Shown: positions 18,962 to 28,847 of the stretch, one piece after another | Layout of the letters: each line of letters starts with the position of its first letter | Position numbering within the stretch: position 1 is the stretch's first letter | Assembly: GCA_947258815.1 (NCBI GenBank) | Contig: CAMYJW010000030.1 | Span: 864,770-928,769 of the forward strand | Origin: an uncultured Sphingomonadaceae bacterium | GTDB taxonomy: Bacteria; Pseudomonadota; Alphaproteobacteria; Sphingomonadales; Sphingomonadaceae | DNA: 64,000 nt | Reading direction: 5' to 3' | Program-made: the position numbers and the translations under genes | Notes under the pieces: model-generated | Told to the model about the DNA's origin: nothing | Database searches by the model: none | Seen by the model: only the letters and a program-made list of their open reading frames with translations

Positions 18962-19711
18962 ATGACCGCAACCCCCGCCTGGCCGCCCAAGTCCGCCCCG
19001 CGCCTGTTTGTGACCGCGCCGCTTGCGCCGGGGGGCACTGTCCCGCTTGAAGCGGGCCAGTCACACTATCTGGCAAAAGTGATGCGCGTTTCGCCCGGAG
19101 ACGCGGTGATCGTGTGCGACAATGAAACCGGCGAATGGCTGGCGCGCGTTGTTTCGGCCACAAAACGCGATGTTGCGCTGATCGGGGAAAAACAGCTGCG
19201 CCCGCGCGAACAGGTTCCCGATTTCACATTGTGCCCGGCGCTTCTCAAAAAGCCGAATTTCGATCTCGTGCTCGAAAAAGCGACCGAACTGGGCGTGCGG
19301 TGCATCCAGCCCGTCATCACCCGCCGCTGCGTCGCCGACAAGCTCAATGCCCAGCGCGCGCAGACAATCATCACCGAAGCGGCAGAGCAATGCGCGCGCA
19401 CCGCGCTTCCCGACGTTTCCGCGCCGGTAAAGCTCGATGCGCTCTTGCGCGACTGGCCACACGAACGCGCGCTGTTCTTTGCCGATGAGGCAGGCGGCGA
19501 TCCGGCGGCAGACCTGTTCGCCGCCCAGACCGGACCAGCCGCGCTGCTGATCGGCCCGGAAGGCGGGTTTGACGATGCCGAACGCGCGGCGATCCGCGCC
19601 CACCCGCAAGCGCGCGCGATATCATTGGGGCCGCGTATCCTGCGCGGCGAAACCGCGGCGATCGCCGCCACGGCGCTGTGGATGGCGCTTGCCGGCGATT
19701 GGCACAAATAA
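18962..19711 (+). CDS. rsmE: 16S rRNA (uracil(1498)-N(3))-methyltransferase RsmE
   Basis: KATELGVRCIQPVITRRC, LLIGPEGGFDDAE, SLGPRILRGETAAIAA. Confidence 0.95.
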   Translation: MTATPAWPPKSAPRLFVTAPLAPGGTVPLEAGQSHYLAKVMRVSPGDAVIVCDNETGEWLARVVSATKRDVALIGEKQLRPREQVPDFTLCPALLKKPNFDLVLEKATELGVRCIQPVITRRCVADKLNAQRAQTIITEAAEQCARTALPDVSAPVKLDALLRDWPHERALFFADEAGGDPAADLFAAQTGPAALLIGPEGGFDDAERAAIRAHPQARAISLGPRILRGETAAIAATALWMALAGDWHK

Positions 19712-19748
19712 CTGGCGCTTGGCGATTTGGTGGCTTAACGGCCAGTGC

Positions 19749-21119
19749 ATGAGCACGCGGCAGAAATCGGACCGGGCAGACCCGATCATCGAAAATGTCG
19801 AACAACTTGCGCAGCCTATGGCCGCGGGAGAGAAACCACGCGAGCGCTGGCGGATCGGCACCGAACATGAAAAGCTGGTCTATTGCGTGCGGGATCACCA
19901 CGCGCCCAGCCATGAAGAGCCGGGCGGCATCCGCGATCTGCTGCTCGCTCTGCGCGAATTTGGCTGGGAGCCGGTTGAAGAAGGCGGCAAGGTTATCGCC
20001 ATGGCCGGGCCGGATGGCACCGTCAGCCTTGAGCCCGCCGGCCAGCTGGAACTTTCCGGCGCGCCGCTTGAAAACCTGCATCAGACATGCGCCGAAACCG
20101 GGCGGCATCTTGAGCAAGTAAAAGCCATCGGCGCGCGCACCGGCAAGGGATTTCTGGGCCTTGGCATGTGGCCGGACAAGACCCGCGAAGAATTGCCGGT
20201 GATGCCCAAGGGCCGGTATGATATCATGATGCGCCACATGCCGCGCGTGGGCACCATGGGCCTTGATATGATGCTGCGCACCTGCACCATTCAGGTCAAT
20301 CTTGACTATTCAAGCGAAGCGGACATGGCGCAAAAATTCCGCGTCGGGCTGGCGCTCCAGCCGCTTGCCACTGCGCTGTTTGCCAACTCTCCCTTCACTG
20401 AAAGCAAGCCCAACGGCTTTCTTTCCTATCGCAGCCACATCTGGTCAGACACCGATCCCCAGCGCACGGGCATGCTGCCGTTCGTGTTTGAAGATGGCTT
20501 TGGCTATGAACGCTATGTGGAATACATGCTGGATGTGCCGATGTATTTCGTGTTCCGCGAGGGCAGATATATCGACGCTGCGGGCCAGAGTTTTCGCGAT
20601 TTTCTGAAAGGCCAGCTTCCCGCCCTGCCCGGTGAGCGTCCGCGCATGAGCGACTGGAACGATCACTTGTCCACCGCATTTCCCGAAGTGCGCCTGAAAA
20701 GCTTTCTGGAAATGCGCGGCGCCGATGGCGGCCCGTGGAACCGGATCTGCGCCCTGCCCGCGTTGTGGGTTGGCCTGCTTTATGATCAGGGCGCGCTTGA
20801 TGCGGCATGGGATCTGGTCAAAGGCTGGGATATGGAAGAGCGCGAAGCGCTGCGCAATGCGGTGCCCGAACTGGCGCTTGATGCGCCGCTGCCCGGCGGC
20901 GGAAAACTGCGCGATATCGCCGGCGAAGTGCTGGATATCGCCCGCGCCGGGCTGACCGCGCGCGCGCGCCTGAACGCCAGCGGCGATAACGAAACCGGCT
21001 ATCTCGAACCGCTCAACGAAATCGTTTCGACCGGCAAAGTCCCCGCTCAGCGCTTGCTTGATCTCTATCACGGCGAATGGGGCGGCGATATCACGCGGGT
21101 TTACGAAGAGGCGTTCTGA
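19749..21119 (+). CDS. gshA: Glutamate-cysteine ligase (plant/alphaproteobacterial type)
   Basis: RIGTEHEKL, SLEPAGQLELSGAP, MRTCTIQVNLDY, NGFLSYRSHIWSDTDPQRTG; ATG at 19749 preferred. Confidence 0.93.
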   Translation: MSTRQKSDRADPIIENVEQLAQPMAAGEKPRERWRIGTEHEKLVYCVRDHHAPSHEEPGGIRDLLLALREFGWEPVEEGGKVIAMAGPDGTVSLEPAGQLELSGAPLENLHQTCAETGRHLEQVKAIGARTGKGFLGLGMWPDKTREELPVMPKGRYDIMMRHMPRVGTMGLDMMLRTCTIQVNLDYSSEADMAQKFRVGLALQPLATALFANSPFTESKPNGFLSYRSHIWSDTDPQRTGMLPFVFEDGFGYERYVEYMLDVPMYFVFREGRYIDAAGQSFRDFLKGQLPALPGERPRMSDWNDHLSTAFPEVRLKSFLEMRGADGGPWNRICALPALWVGLLYDQGALDAAWDLVKGWDMEEREALRNAVPELALDAPLPGGGKLRDIAGEVLDIARAGLTARARLNASGDNETGYLEPLNEIVSTGKVPAQRLLDLYHGEWGGDITRVYEEAF

Positions 21120-21120
21120 C

Positions 21121-21420
21121 GTGATCGTGGTGACAGGAAAATTCCGGCTTCCGGTTGAGCGCTTGGACGAAGCGATGCCCGCCATGCAGCGGGTGGTCAC
21201 CGCCAGCCGCGAAGAACCGGGCTGCCTTGCCTATTCCTATGCGCAGGACATTCTCGATCCCGGTCTGTTCAGAGTGAGCGAAGCATGGGTGAGCGGAGAT
21301 ATTCTCGCGCGTCATTTCGAAGCGCCCCATATGAAGCGATGGCAGGATGAACGCGCCGAGCTGGGCATGTCTGAGCGCGAGATCACGATGCATGTCGTCA
21401 AGAACAGCGTGAATCTTTAG
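21121..21420 (+). CDS. Antibiotic biosynthesis monooxygenase (ABM) domain protein
   Basis: GTG start 1 nt after gshA stop; VTASREEPGCLAYSYAQDILDPGLFRVSEAW...HFEAPHMKRW typical ABM pattern. Confidence 0.85.
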   Translation: MIVVTGKFRLPVERLDEAMPAMQRVVTASREEPGCLAYSYAQDILDPGLFRVSEAWVSGDILARHFEAPHMKRWQDERAELGMSEREITMHVVKNSVNL

Positions 21421-21433
21421 ACACAGGCGCTGG

Positions 21434-22780
21434 TCATTCCGCAGGCTGTACGTGCGGTCCGCGCCGGGCGACCCGTTTGCCAATGCGGTTAAACGTCCGG
21501 GTGATCAGCGCATTTTCCGCCATCCATGAATGATAGGCACGATATTTCGCATCCTCGCCCAGCAAGTGCTTTTCCTCGGTCCGCGCGCGCCAGTAATAAA
21601 CGCCGCTGACCGCCGCGAGAATTGCGGTGTTGCGCACCATGTCGGTGAAAGAGTGGCTGGTCACCAGAAACGGCATCGTCGCGAACCACCAGAACAGGTT
21701 TTTCGAAACGTATGCCGGGTGGCGCGTAAAACGATAAGGGCCATTGGTGATGATCCCGCGATACGTGAGGTTTGAAAAACGCAGGCCAAAAATCACCGTC
21801 GCCCATGCATAAACGCCGGTGAGGAACACCAGCCACGCGCCCCAGATCCACAGCAACACCGGATAGTCCGCCAGCCAGTATCCCCAGTCAGCGGTGTTAT
21901 AATGATAGGCCAGCGGCCCGCCATCGCCCATCAGGATAAACGGCGGATAGCAGATCAGCGCGGCGACCCAGCCCGACATATAGGGATTGGCGCTGCGAAT
22001 CTGCGCGTCAAGCGGTTTGACTGTCAGCAGATAGCCGACCATCGCCATCTGCACATCAATGACGAACAACAGCTCAATCAGCCCACCGGCAATAACAACC
22101 GGCTTCAGTTCCATCGCGGCAAGATCGAGATTGACGATATAGGCAAATCCGGGCGGCAGGATCGAGATCATGAACGCGCAGAAAAAGCCTTTCACCGCCC
22201 ATGACCGGAAATGCGCCCTGATTTCCTCAGGTTCATAAGGTTCCCGCCCGATCAGCATGGCGCCGAAATGCCATGCGCCGTCGCGCGGATTCACCATGAA
22301 GCGATCGAGCCAGAACACATAAGGCACCGCAAGGACGAACAGCGGCACCGCCGCCACCCCGATCACTTCCATCGCGAACTGATATTGCCCGTCCCAATAC
22401 CAGCGCCCGATGCAATAGAACGCGCCGATCATCGCCCATGTTACCCACAGACCGGCCAGTTTGGTGATCGAAACATCGGTGTACGAACCGGCGGGCCTGG
22501 GGCGATCCCAGTCAATCCCGGTCGATGCGCGGCGATGGACCTTGTCGATAAAGACCGACCACGCAACCATCGGGCCACCAGTGAACAACAACGTCATCAG
22601 CGCGGCATAAGGGCCATCAAGCGGCGCGCGCGGGCCAGGCAGCGAAAGGGCTTCGGACAGGCCCGGCCAGTTGCGACAGATCGCGATCCACACGAACAGG
22701 CCCAGCAGGCCCGACAGGCCGACCCCCGACGAGACATCGCTGACAGGGCGCGATTGCGCAGATTCCCGGTTCGGATTCAT
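21434..22780 (-). CDS. Polytopic membrane protein with C-terminal isoprenylcysteine carboxyl methyltransferase-like domain
   Basis: Many TM segments; ICMT/PEMT-like NGPYRFTRHPAYVSKNLFWWFATMPFL and EEKHLLGEDAKYRAY. Confidence 0.8.
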   Translation of the reverse strand: MNPNRESAQSRPVSDVSSGVGLSGLLGLFVWIAICRNWPGLSEALSLPGPRAPLDGPYAALMTLLFTGGPMVAWSVFIDKVHRRASTGIDWDRPRPAGSYTDVSITKLAGLWVTWAMIGAFYCIGRWYWDGQYQFAMEVIGVAAVPLFVLAVPYVFWLDRFMVNPRDGAWHFGAMLIGREPYEPEEIRAHFRSWAVKGFFCAFMISILPPGFAYIVNLDLAAMELKPVVIAGGLIELLFVIDVQMAMVGYLLTVKPLDAQIRSANPYMSGWVAALICYPPFILMGDGGPLAYHYNTADWGYWLADYPVLLWIWGAWLVFLTGVYAWATVIFGLRFSNLTYRGIITNGPYRFTRHPAYVSKNLFWWFATMPFLVTSHSFTDMVRNTAILAAVSGVYYWRARTEEKHLLGEDAKYRAYHSWMAENALITRTFNRIGKRVARRGPHVQPAE

Positions 22781-22840
22781 GCGCGCACCAGTAGCGCGAA
22801 TTGGTTAACGGGCGTGAAAGACGGCGTTTTGGCGCGGTCT

Positions 22841-22901
22841 TGGAACGTTTTCCGTCCATGCTGACGCGAACGGAAAAACAACGCTCATGCGCCGCACAGG
22901 C
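22841..22901. repeat. Intergenic hairpin element, copy B
   Basis: tggaacgTTTTCCGTccatgctgacgcgaACGGAAAAacaacgctcatgcgccgcacaggc; same 22-nt spacing from ttttccgt through the second ggaaaa arm as copy A. Confidence 0.6.
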
Positions 22902-22965
22902 TTGGCGCGTTCCCGATCCCGATCCCGATTAATCGGAAATCGCCCTGAAGGCCGGGGGCCAATCC

Positions 22966-24303
22966 CTAACGGTAAGCCGTGATCTTTCCGCCATCGTCCA
23001 TGATATAAAGCGTCTGATTGGCGACGACCGGAGCCAGCGAAACCGCATTGCCCAGCTTCGCAAACGATGAAGATTGCCCGTCCGCCGGGTTCGCATAGTG
23101 CACTTCGCCGCGCGAATTGGCGAGCCACAGCCGATCGCCGGCCAGCACGGGGCCAACCCAGAAGTAGGGATTCTTGCGCTTCTTTTCGTTGCGATAGCGC
23201 GCCAGTTGCGTCTGCCAGCGCACTTTGCCGGTGTTGCGGGCAATCGCCAGAAGCTGGGCATCGTCCGTCAGCGTGAACACCCAGTCCCCGGCAACAGCAG
23301 GCGTGGATATTCCGGCCAGATTCAGTTCCCAGATGCGCTGCCCGGTCACCAGTTCATAGGCAGCCATCCGGCCACCCTGGCCAAGCGCATAGACGCGCCC
23401 GCGATCAATGATCGGATCGGCATCGACATCAGTCAGGCTGCCCACTTCGGTTGAAATCGACGTGCGCGCCAGAGCGTCAGACCACAGCGTCCGCCCGTTT
23501 TCATAGCGATAGGCCGCCAGTTCACCCGAACTGTATCCGGCAATCACCGTGCCCCGCCCGGCAGCAGGCGCAGCCACACCGAATACACCCGCCTGCTCGA
23601 CCGAACCCGATTCGGCCCACAGCGGTGTGCCGTCCGCCGCATTGAGCGCATGGATCTGGTTGTCCTGCGTCATCACATAAACCGCATTGAAAGCCACTGT
23701 TGGCGATCCGCGCAGAGGGCCGGCCGGCTTGACCTTCCAGGCCTGCTCGCCCGTATCGGCATCAAGCGAGGCTACTTCGCCAAAACCCGTTGTGATGAAA
23801 ACCCGGCCCGAATCATAAGCGACACCGCCGCCAAACACCGTGGAAGAACCATCGCCCGACACCCGGAAACTTTTGGTCCACAGCCGCGATCCTGTGTCGG
23901 CATTGAAAGCCGTGACCGCGCCATCCGTGCCCATCGCGAACAGCTTGCCCGCGCCAACCACGGGAGACGCAGCCAGACGGCGCTTGTTGCTCGATCCCGC
24001 GACCGAAGCCGTCCAGATCCGCGAAGGGGACGCACTCAATGCAAGGTGCCCGTAGCTCTTGTTCGCGGTGCCACCGGCCTGCGCCCAATCGGCATTGACT
24101 GCAGCAGGCGGGAGAATAACCGACAGTCCGGCCAGTGCGGGGTCCACTTTCGCGCCCGATTCGATGCGCGAGAGAATCGGAATACGCTCTCCCACAGTCG
24201 GCGTTTTCGGGCCATCCTTGCCGCCCAGCACGCCGCACCCCGAAACCGCAAGGGCCAGGATGACCGGAACCGCCAGACGACGCGTCAGTTTGCGCACATT
24301 CAT
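22966..24303 (-). CDS. bamB: Outer membrane assembly lipoprotein BamB (PQQ-like beta-propeller)
   Basis: Lipobox AVSGCGV; repeated GxxxALDADTG..W propeller repeats; downstream of YfgM-like gene. Confidence 0.9.
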   Translation of the reverse strand: MNVRKLTRRLAVPVILALAVSGCGVLGGKDGPKTPTVGERIPILSRIESGAKVDPALAGLSVILPPAAVNADWAQAGGTANKSYGHLALSASPSRIWTASVAGSSNKRRLAASPVVGAGKLFAMGTDGAVTAFNADTGSRLWTKSFRVSGDGSSTVFGGGVAYDSGRVFITTGFGEVASLDADTGEQAWKVKPAGPLRGSPTVAFNAVYVMTQDNQIHALNAADGTPLWAESGSVEQAGVFGVAAPAAGRGTVIAGYSSGELAAYRYENGRTLWSDALARTSISTEVGSLTDVDADPIIDRGRVYALGQGGRMAAYELVTGQRIWELNLAGISTPAVAGDWVFTLTDDAQLLAIARNTGKVRWQTQLARYRNEKKRKNPYFWVGPVLAGDRLWLANSRGEVHYANPADGQSSSFAKLGNAVSLAPVVANQTLYIMDDGGKITAYR

Positions 24304-24357
24304 TATAAAATCCTTGCCAATCAACACATTGCCGCCGTTATTCCAGCGCTCTTATCC

Positions 24358-25167
24358 TCAATCCGATTCCGGCGCGGCGTCAGCTTCCCCACCAGCGGCG
24401 GTTGGCTCTTTCGCCTTTTCCGCAGCTTCATCGCCGATAACATCCTCAATCGCATCAACGCCAAGCAGACCGGCAAGCTGCCGCGCACGCCCGCGCAACG
24501 ATTGCGGCACATCCTCATCGCGTGCAATCTTGGCGAAAAGGGGGCCGGCCAGATCGTCTTTTTCCTGCTTGAGATAGGCCATGCCGACCAGTTCTCCGGC
24601 AACTCCGAACCAGGGGCTGCCCGGCACCGCCAGCGGCTTGAGCCTGTCGATAACCGCCTGCGGCTCCATCTCGTCAAAATTGGCGGCAACTTCGCGTACC
24701 ATCGCCAGATCGCGAAACGGTTGCGGCGCACTATCATCGGCAGCGACTTCCGCATAAATTTTCAGCGCGTCCTTGGGGCGATCCTGCTCCAGCGCGATTC
24801 CGGCGCGCAACAACTTCGCCGATGCCGCGCTGGCGGTTCCGCTGTCTTCGATAACCAGCCCAAGCTGTTCGTCCGCGCGTTCAAGATTCTGCGATTCCAG
24901 CTCGTCAAGCGCGACGATGTATTTCTCGCCGCGCTCTTCCGCGGCCTGTTTCTGGCTGCTGTCCCACCACAGATATCCACCAAGCCCGGCCAGCCCGATC
25001 ACAATCGCGGCCAGAAGCGGAACACCATAACGCGTGACAAAGCTTTTCAGCTCATCCTCGCGCAGGGCATCGTCCACCTCTCGCAGGAACACGTCGTCCT
25101 GCAACGCCTTCTTCTTGTCGGCTGGCTTGTTTTCGCTGGAATCGGGATCTTCAGGACGCAGGGCCAA
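24358..25167 (-). CDS. YfgM-like tetratricopeptide/ancillary translocon protein
   Basis: N-terminal cytosolic segment, TM (VPLLAAIVIGLAGLGGYLWW), TPR-like body; linked to bamB. Confidence 0.82.
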   Translation of the reverse strand: MALRPEDPDSSENKPADKKKALQDDVFLREVDDALREDELKSFVTRYGVPLLAAIVIGLAGLGGYLWWDSSQKQAAEERGEKYIVALDELESQNLERADEQLGLVIEDSGTASAASAKLLRAGIALEQDRPKDALKIYAEVAADDSAPQPFRDLAMVREVAANFDEMEPQAVIDRLKPLAVPGSPWFGVAGELVGMAYLKQEKDDLAGPLFAKIARDEDVPQSLRGRARQLAGLLGVDAIEDVIGDEAAEKAKEPTAAGGEADAAPESD

Positions 25168-25292
25168 ATCGGGCGCTTTCCGCAGTTAGAGTGGCTATCC
25201 GGCTGTTAAGCGGATGGACCGGCCATTTCAACGCCTATAAACTGCATGTGCTCAGGTGAAGGCAAAGTGAATGCCCGCCGGGGCAAAGAAGC

Positions 25293-26420
25293 TCACGGAA
25301 ATTCAGCGCGACCAAGCGCCTGCGCATAGACCTTCTTGTACTTGGAAATCATTGTTTTTTCATCGTAATTTTTGACAGCGAGTTGCCTGTTCGCTTCTCC
25401 AATCCGCTGGCGCAAACTATCGTCAAAAGCCAGTGTTTGCAGCGCATCGGCCAGCGCCTCCTCATCCCCGGTCGGCGAAACAAATTCACGGTTCTCGGGC
25501 GTAATCATTGCCGATACATCGCCCACATCGGGCGAAGCGACCGGCAATGCCGCCGCCATCGCTTCCACCACCGAGATCGGAAACTGCTCACTGTCTGACG
25601 AAAGCGCGAAAATATCGAACAGCCCGACCGCTTTCGCAGGATCGCTGACAAACCCCGGCAAGTGGACGCGATGCGCGATCTGAAGGCGCATCGCCTCATC
25701 CCGGATCGCCTCACGTTCCGGCCCTTCGCCAAGTATCACCAGTTGCCAGTGTTCGGGCAATCCGGCGAATGCACGCACGAGCCGGGGCAGATTCTTGACC
25801 GCACGAAGCCCGGCAAGTGTCCCCACCCATTTCTCACCCTCGCGCTTGATGATGCGGGGCAGAGCGTCGGCCCTGGGCTTGCCCGCATAGGCCAGCGTAT
25901 CGATACCGTTGATAATCAGCCGCACACCGGAGCGCGGCAGTTTCCAGACATCAAGCGCGATCGCTTCCAGCCGTTTTGACGGGACGACCAGCGCCGCGCT
26001 GCGGGTCAGCGCCGCCCGGCGAAACCAGTTGCGCGAGGTTTTCAGGCCATTCGCCTCATCCTCATTAAATCCGTCTTCGTGATGGACCAGCGGCGCAAGC
26101 CCATAGAACTTGCCGAAAATCGAATGCGCCATCACCGCATCCATCGCGCCCCAGTTATACGTCAGCACCAGATCGAACGGTTGCATCGCCTGTGCAATCG
26201 TGCGCAACCGCGCGGGAAAGGGCCGCCCGGCAAGCGCCGGAAAATCATCGGGATAATCCGTCCTGATCGCACCCGAAATTGCGGATGCGGCACCCAGCGC
26301 TTCGGGCTGCGCCGAAACGATAGTGTGTTCCAGCCCTTTCCCGAATGCATTGATAAGCTGCGCACAACGCAGCTCTTTCCCGCCCCGGTCAAAGCTTGAA
26401 TGCAGATGAAGAATTCGCAA
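25293..26420 (-). CDS. Glycosyltransferase (GT4-like)
   Basis: MRILHLHSSFDRGGKELR; LVILGEGPEREAI; PGFVSDPAKAVGLFDIFALSSDSEQFPISVVEAMAAALPVASPDVGDV. Confidence 0.92.
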   Translation of the reverse strand: MRILHLHSSFDRGGKELRCAQLINAFGKGLEHTIVSAQPEALGAASAISGAIRTDYPDDFPALAGRPFPARLRTIAQAMQPFDLVLTYNWGAMDAVMAHSIFGKFYGLAPLVHHEDGFNEDEANGLKTSRNWFRRAALTRSAALVVPSKRLEAIALDVWKLPRSGVRLIINGIDTLAYAGKPRADALPRIIKREGEKWVGTLAGLRAVKNLPRLVRAFAGLPEHWQLVILGEGPEREAIRDEAMRLQIAHRVHLPGFVSDPAKAVGLFDIFALSSDSEQFPISVVEAMAAALPVASPDVGDVSAMITPENREFVSPTGDEEALADALQTLAFDDSLRQRIGEANRQLAVKNYDEKTMISKYKKVYAQALGRAEFP

Positions 26421-26435
26421 CGTGGCCAGCCTTGC

Positions 26436-27314
26436 TTACCCGGTACGCGCCAGAAGCCGGTCTATCGCTTCGGCAACCCCCGGCTCGTCCAGCAAGGGCG
26501 CATGGCCGACATCGGGCAAAGAAATACCTTCCGCATCGGGCAGCCTTGCCAGCATCTTGTCCATGGTTTCGGCGGAGAACACGTCCGAAAGTTCGCCGCG
26601 CACGATCAGCACGGGTTTTCCGGCCAGCGCATCGACCGCCGGCCAGCCATCGGGCTGGTTGTCAGGATCTATCGTGTTGAAAAGCTCTGCAATCTTGATG
26701 TCATAATCGAAAACGATCCGGCCATTGCCGCCCAGCGCCATCAGCCGCTTGGCCATTGCAATCCAGTCGGCAAGTTCAAACGTGGGATGCGCGCGAACGT
26801 GCACTTCTTCCAGCGCGCGCGCGGCATGGACCCAGGTTTCAAACGATCGCCCCTGCCCGACATACTTGAAGATCACCGCCAGCCCCTCTGGCTCTATATA
26901 AGGTCCGATATCGTTGATCACCGCGCCGGCCAGCCGATCGGGCCGCGTCGCCCCGATGATAAACGTCATGATACCGCCAAGCGAGGTTCCAACCGAAACG
27001 AAACGGTCGATCCCCAGCTCGTCAAGCAGCTGAATCACATCCTCTACATACTGCGGCGGATTGTAGGTCGTTGCATCTTTGGCATATTCGCTTTCGGCGC
27101 GGCCGCGATGTTCGGGCACGATCACGCGGCGTTCGCCCGCAAGGCTTTCTGCCAGATCGGCGAAGTCGCGGGCATTGCGGGTCAGCCCGTGCAGGCACAC
27201 CACCGGCAGGCGATCCGCGCGCCCTGGATAATCGCGATAATGCAGCCGCAGATCGTCCGCGGTTGTCCAGTATCCATCTTTGTATTCCGTCATCGCAGAC
27301 CTCAAACGCCCCAA
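26436..27314 (-). CDS. Alpha/beta hydrolase
   Basis: VVCLHGLTRNARDF, VSVGTSLGGIMT nucleophile elbow, DVGHAPLLDEP catalytic His. Confidence 0.92.
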   Translation of the reverse strand: MGRLRSAMTEYKDGYWTTADDLRLHYRDYPGRADRLPVVCLHGLTRNARDFADLAESLAGERRVIVPEHRGRAESEYAKDATTYNPPQYVEDVIQLLDELGIDRFVSVGTSLGGIMTFIIGATRPDRLAGAVINDIGPYIEPEGLAVIFKYVGQGRSFETWVHAARALEEVHVRAHPTFELADWIAMAKRLMALGGNGRIVFDYDIKIAELFNTIDPDNQPDGWPAVDALAGKPVLIVRGELSDVFSAETMDKMLARLPDAEGISLPDVGHAPLLDEPGVAEAIDRLLARTG

Positions 27315-27364
27315 AACCTGAAACCCGGCTTGATCACCGCGCCCAACACTCTCACTATCGCCCG

Positions 27365-28762
27365 ATGAGAAGCGAACCGCAAGCGGCAGACTATCGGCCC
27401 GACACCCCCATCACCGCATTATCGCCCTGGCTGGCCGACCGCGTGGAGGCAGCGAAATTTCCCAAACATATCCTGCGTTTTCGCAACGATCGCCACGCAG
27501 CAACAATCGGGCTCGCCTCGCTCGACGATGCGGCATGGGTGAGCCACTTTGGAGAATTCGTGCCGCTGCCCGGCAATCTGCCCGAACCGCTGGCGCTGCG
27601 TTACCATGGCCACCAGTTTCGCAACTACAACCCCGACATCGGTGACGGACGCGGTTTCCTGTTTGCCCAGATGCGCGATGCAGATGGCCGCCTCCTTGAT
27701 CTGGGCACCAAGGGATCGGGGACAACGCCCTACAGTCGCGGGGGTGACGGGCGACTGACGCTGAAAGGTGCTGTGCGCGAAATCATGGCAACCGAGATGC
27801 TCGAAGCGCTGGGTGTGCATACCAGCAAGACGCTTTCGGTGATCGAAACCGGCGAAGCGCTTGACCGTGGGGACGAACCTTCGCCAACGCGATCGGCCGT
27901 GATGGTCCGCCTTTCGCATGGCCATATCCGTATCGGCACGTTCCAGCGACTGCTGTATCTTGATGATGCCGATCGCATGGAAGAACTGATCGCCTATTGT
28001 CTTGAAACGTTTCCCGGCAATGCGCCGCCCGCCGATTCGCCGGGCCGCGATGAGCCTGCGATAATCCTGATGCATCAGGTCGTCGAACGGCTCGCCGATC
28101 TGGCTGCCTCATATATGACATCGGGCTTCGTGCATGGCGTGCTCAACACCGATAACATGAACATTTCGGGCGAAAGTTTCGATTACGGGCCATGGCGCTG
28201 GCTGCCCAGCTGGGATCCGGCGTTCACCGCCGCCTATTTCGATCACGGCGGTCTTTATGCGTTTGGTCGTCAGCCTGAAACGCTGCACTGGAATTGCGCC
28301 CAACTGGCCGTCGCGCTCCGGCAGGTTGCCGACAGCGAGCCGCTGATCGCCGCGATCGACCGGTTCGGCGGCCTCTATCAGCAGGCGATGACCCGGCGCT
28401 TCACCTGGCGGCTTGGCGTCAACTCACGCGGGCAGGAGGCGGATAGCGCGCTGATCGCAGCCGCCGAACGCCACATGCGCGAAACCGGGATCGCACCCGA
28501 ACGGTTCTTCTTTGCCCATCGCGGCGCACGGCGCATGCCCGAAGGCGAAGCGGGAGAGCTGCTGCGCGCCTACGAACCGCTGGCGGCGGATGAATATGCC
28601 GTGTGGCAGCAGCACACTCCGCCCAGCCTCCACATCGATGAAGTGGAGCGCATCTGGACCGCAATTGATACCGCGGACGACTGGCAGCCGCTTAACCAGC
28701 GCATTGCCGAAATTCGGGCGCTTGGAGCCGCACTGGGACCGCCGCCCGAAAGGCCCGATTAA
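27365..28762 (+). CDS. selO: Protein adenylyltransferase SelO (YdiU/UPF0061)
   Basis: YHGHQFRNYNPDIGDGRGFLFAQ, DLGTKGSGTTPYSRGGDGRLTLKGAVREIMATEMLEALGV, GFVHGVLNTDNMNISGESFDYGPW. Confidence 0.95.
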   Translation: MRSEPQAADYRPDTPITALSPWLADRVEAAKFPKHILRFRNDRHAATIGLASLDDAAWVSHFGEFVPLPGNLPEPLALRYHGHQFRNYNPDIGDGRGFLFAQMRDADGRLLDLGTKGSGTTPYSRGGDGRLTLKGAVREIMATEMLEALGVHTSKTLSVIETGEALDRGDEPSPTRSAVMVRLSHGHIRIGTFQRLLYLDDADRMEELIAYCLETFPGNAPPADSPGRDEPAIILMHQVVERLADLAASYMTSGFVHGVLNTDNMNISGESFDYGPWRWLPSWDPAFTAAYFDHGGLYAFGRQPETLHWNCAQLAVALRQVADSEPLIAAIDRFGGLYQQAMTRRFTWRLGVNSRGQEADSALIAAAERHMRETGIAPERFFFAHRGARRMPEGEAGELLRAYEPLAADEYAVWQQHTPPSLHIDEVERIWTAIDTADDWQPLNQRIAEIRALGAALGPPPERPD

Positions 28763-28847
28763 CCATTTTCGCACACCAATGCAGTAGTAACCCGTGTGCG
28801 ATAGGTCACTCGAAGCAGAGCAACTCAAGATATTGGATTCCAGCGTA

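Noticed and set aside
23650-25209. Long plus-strand ORF (519 aa) opposite bamB and the YfgM-like gene
   Set aside because: Antisense shadow of two well-supported genes; Arg/His/Gln-rich sequence with no domain, typical of high-GC phase ORFs.
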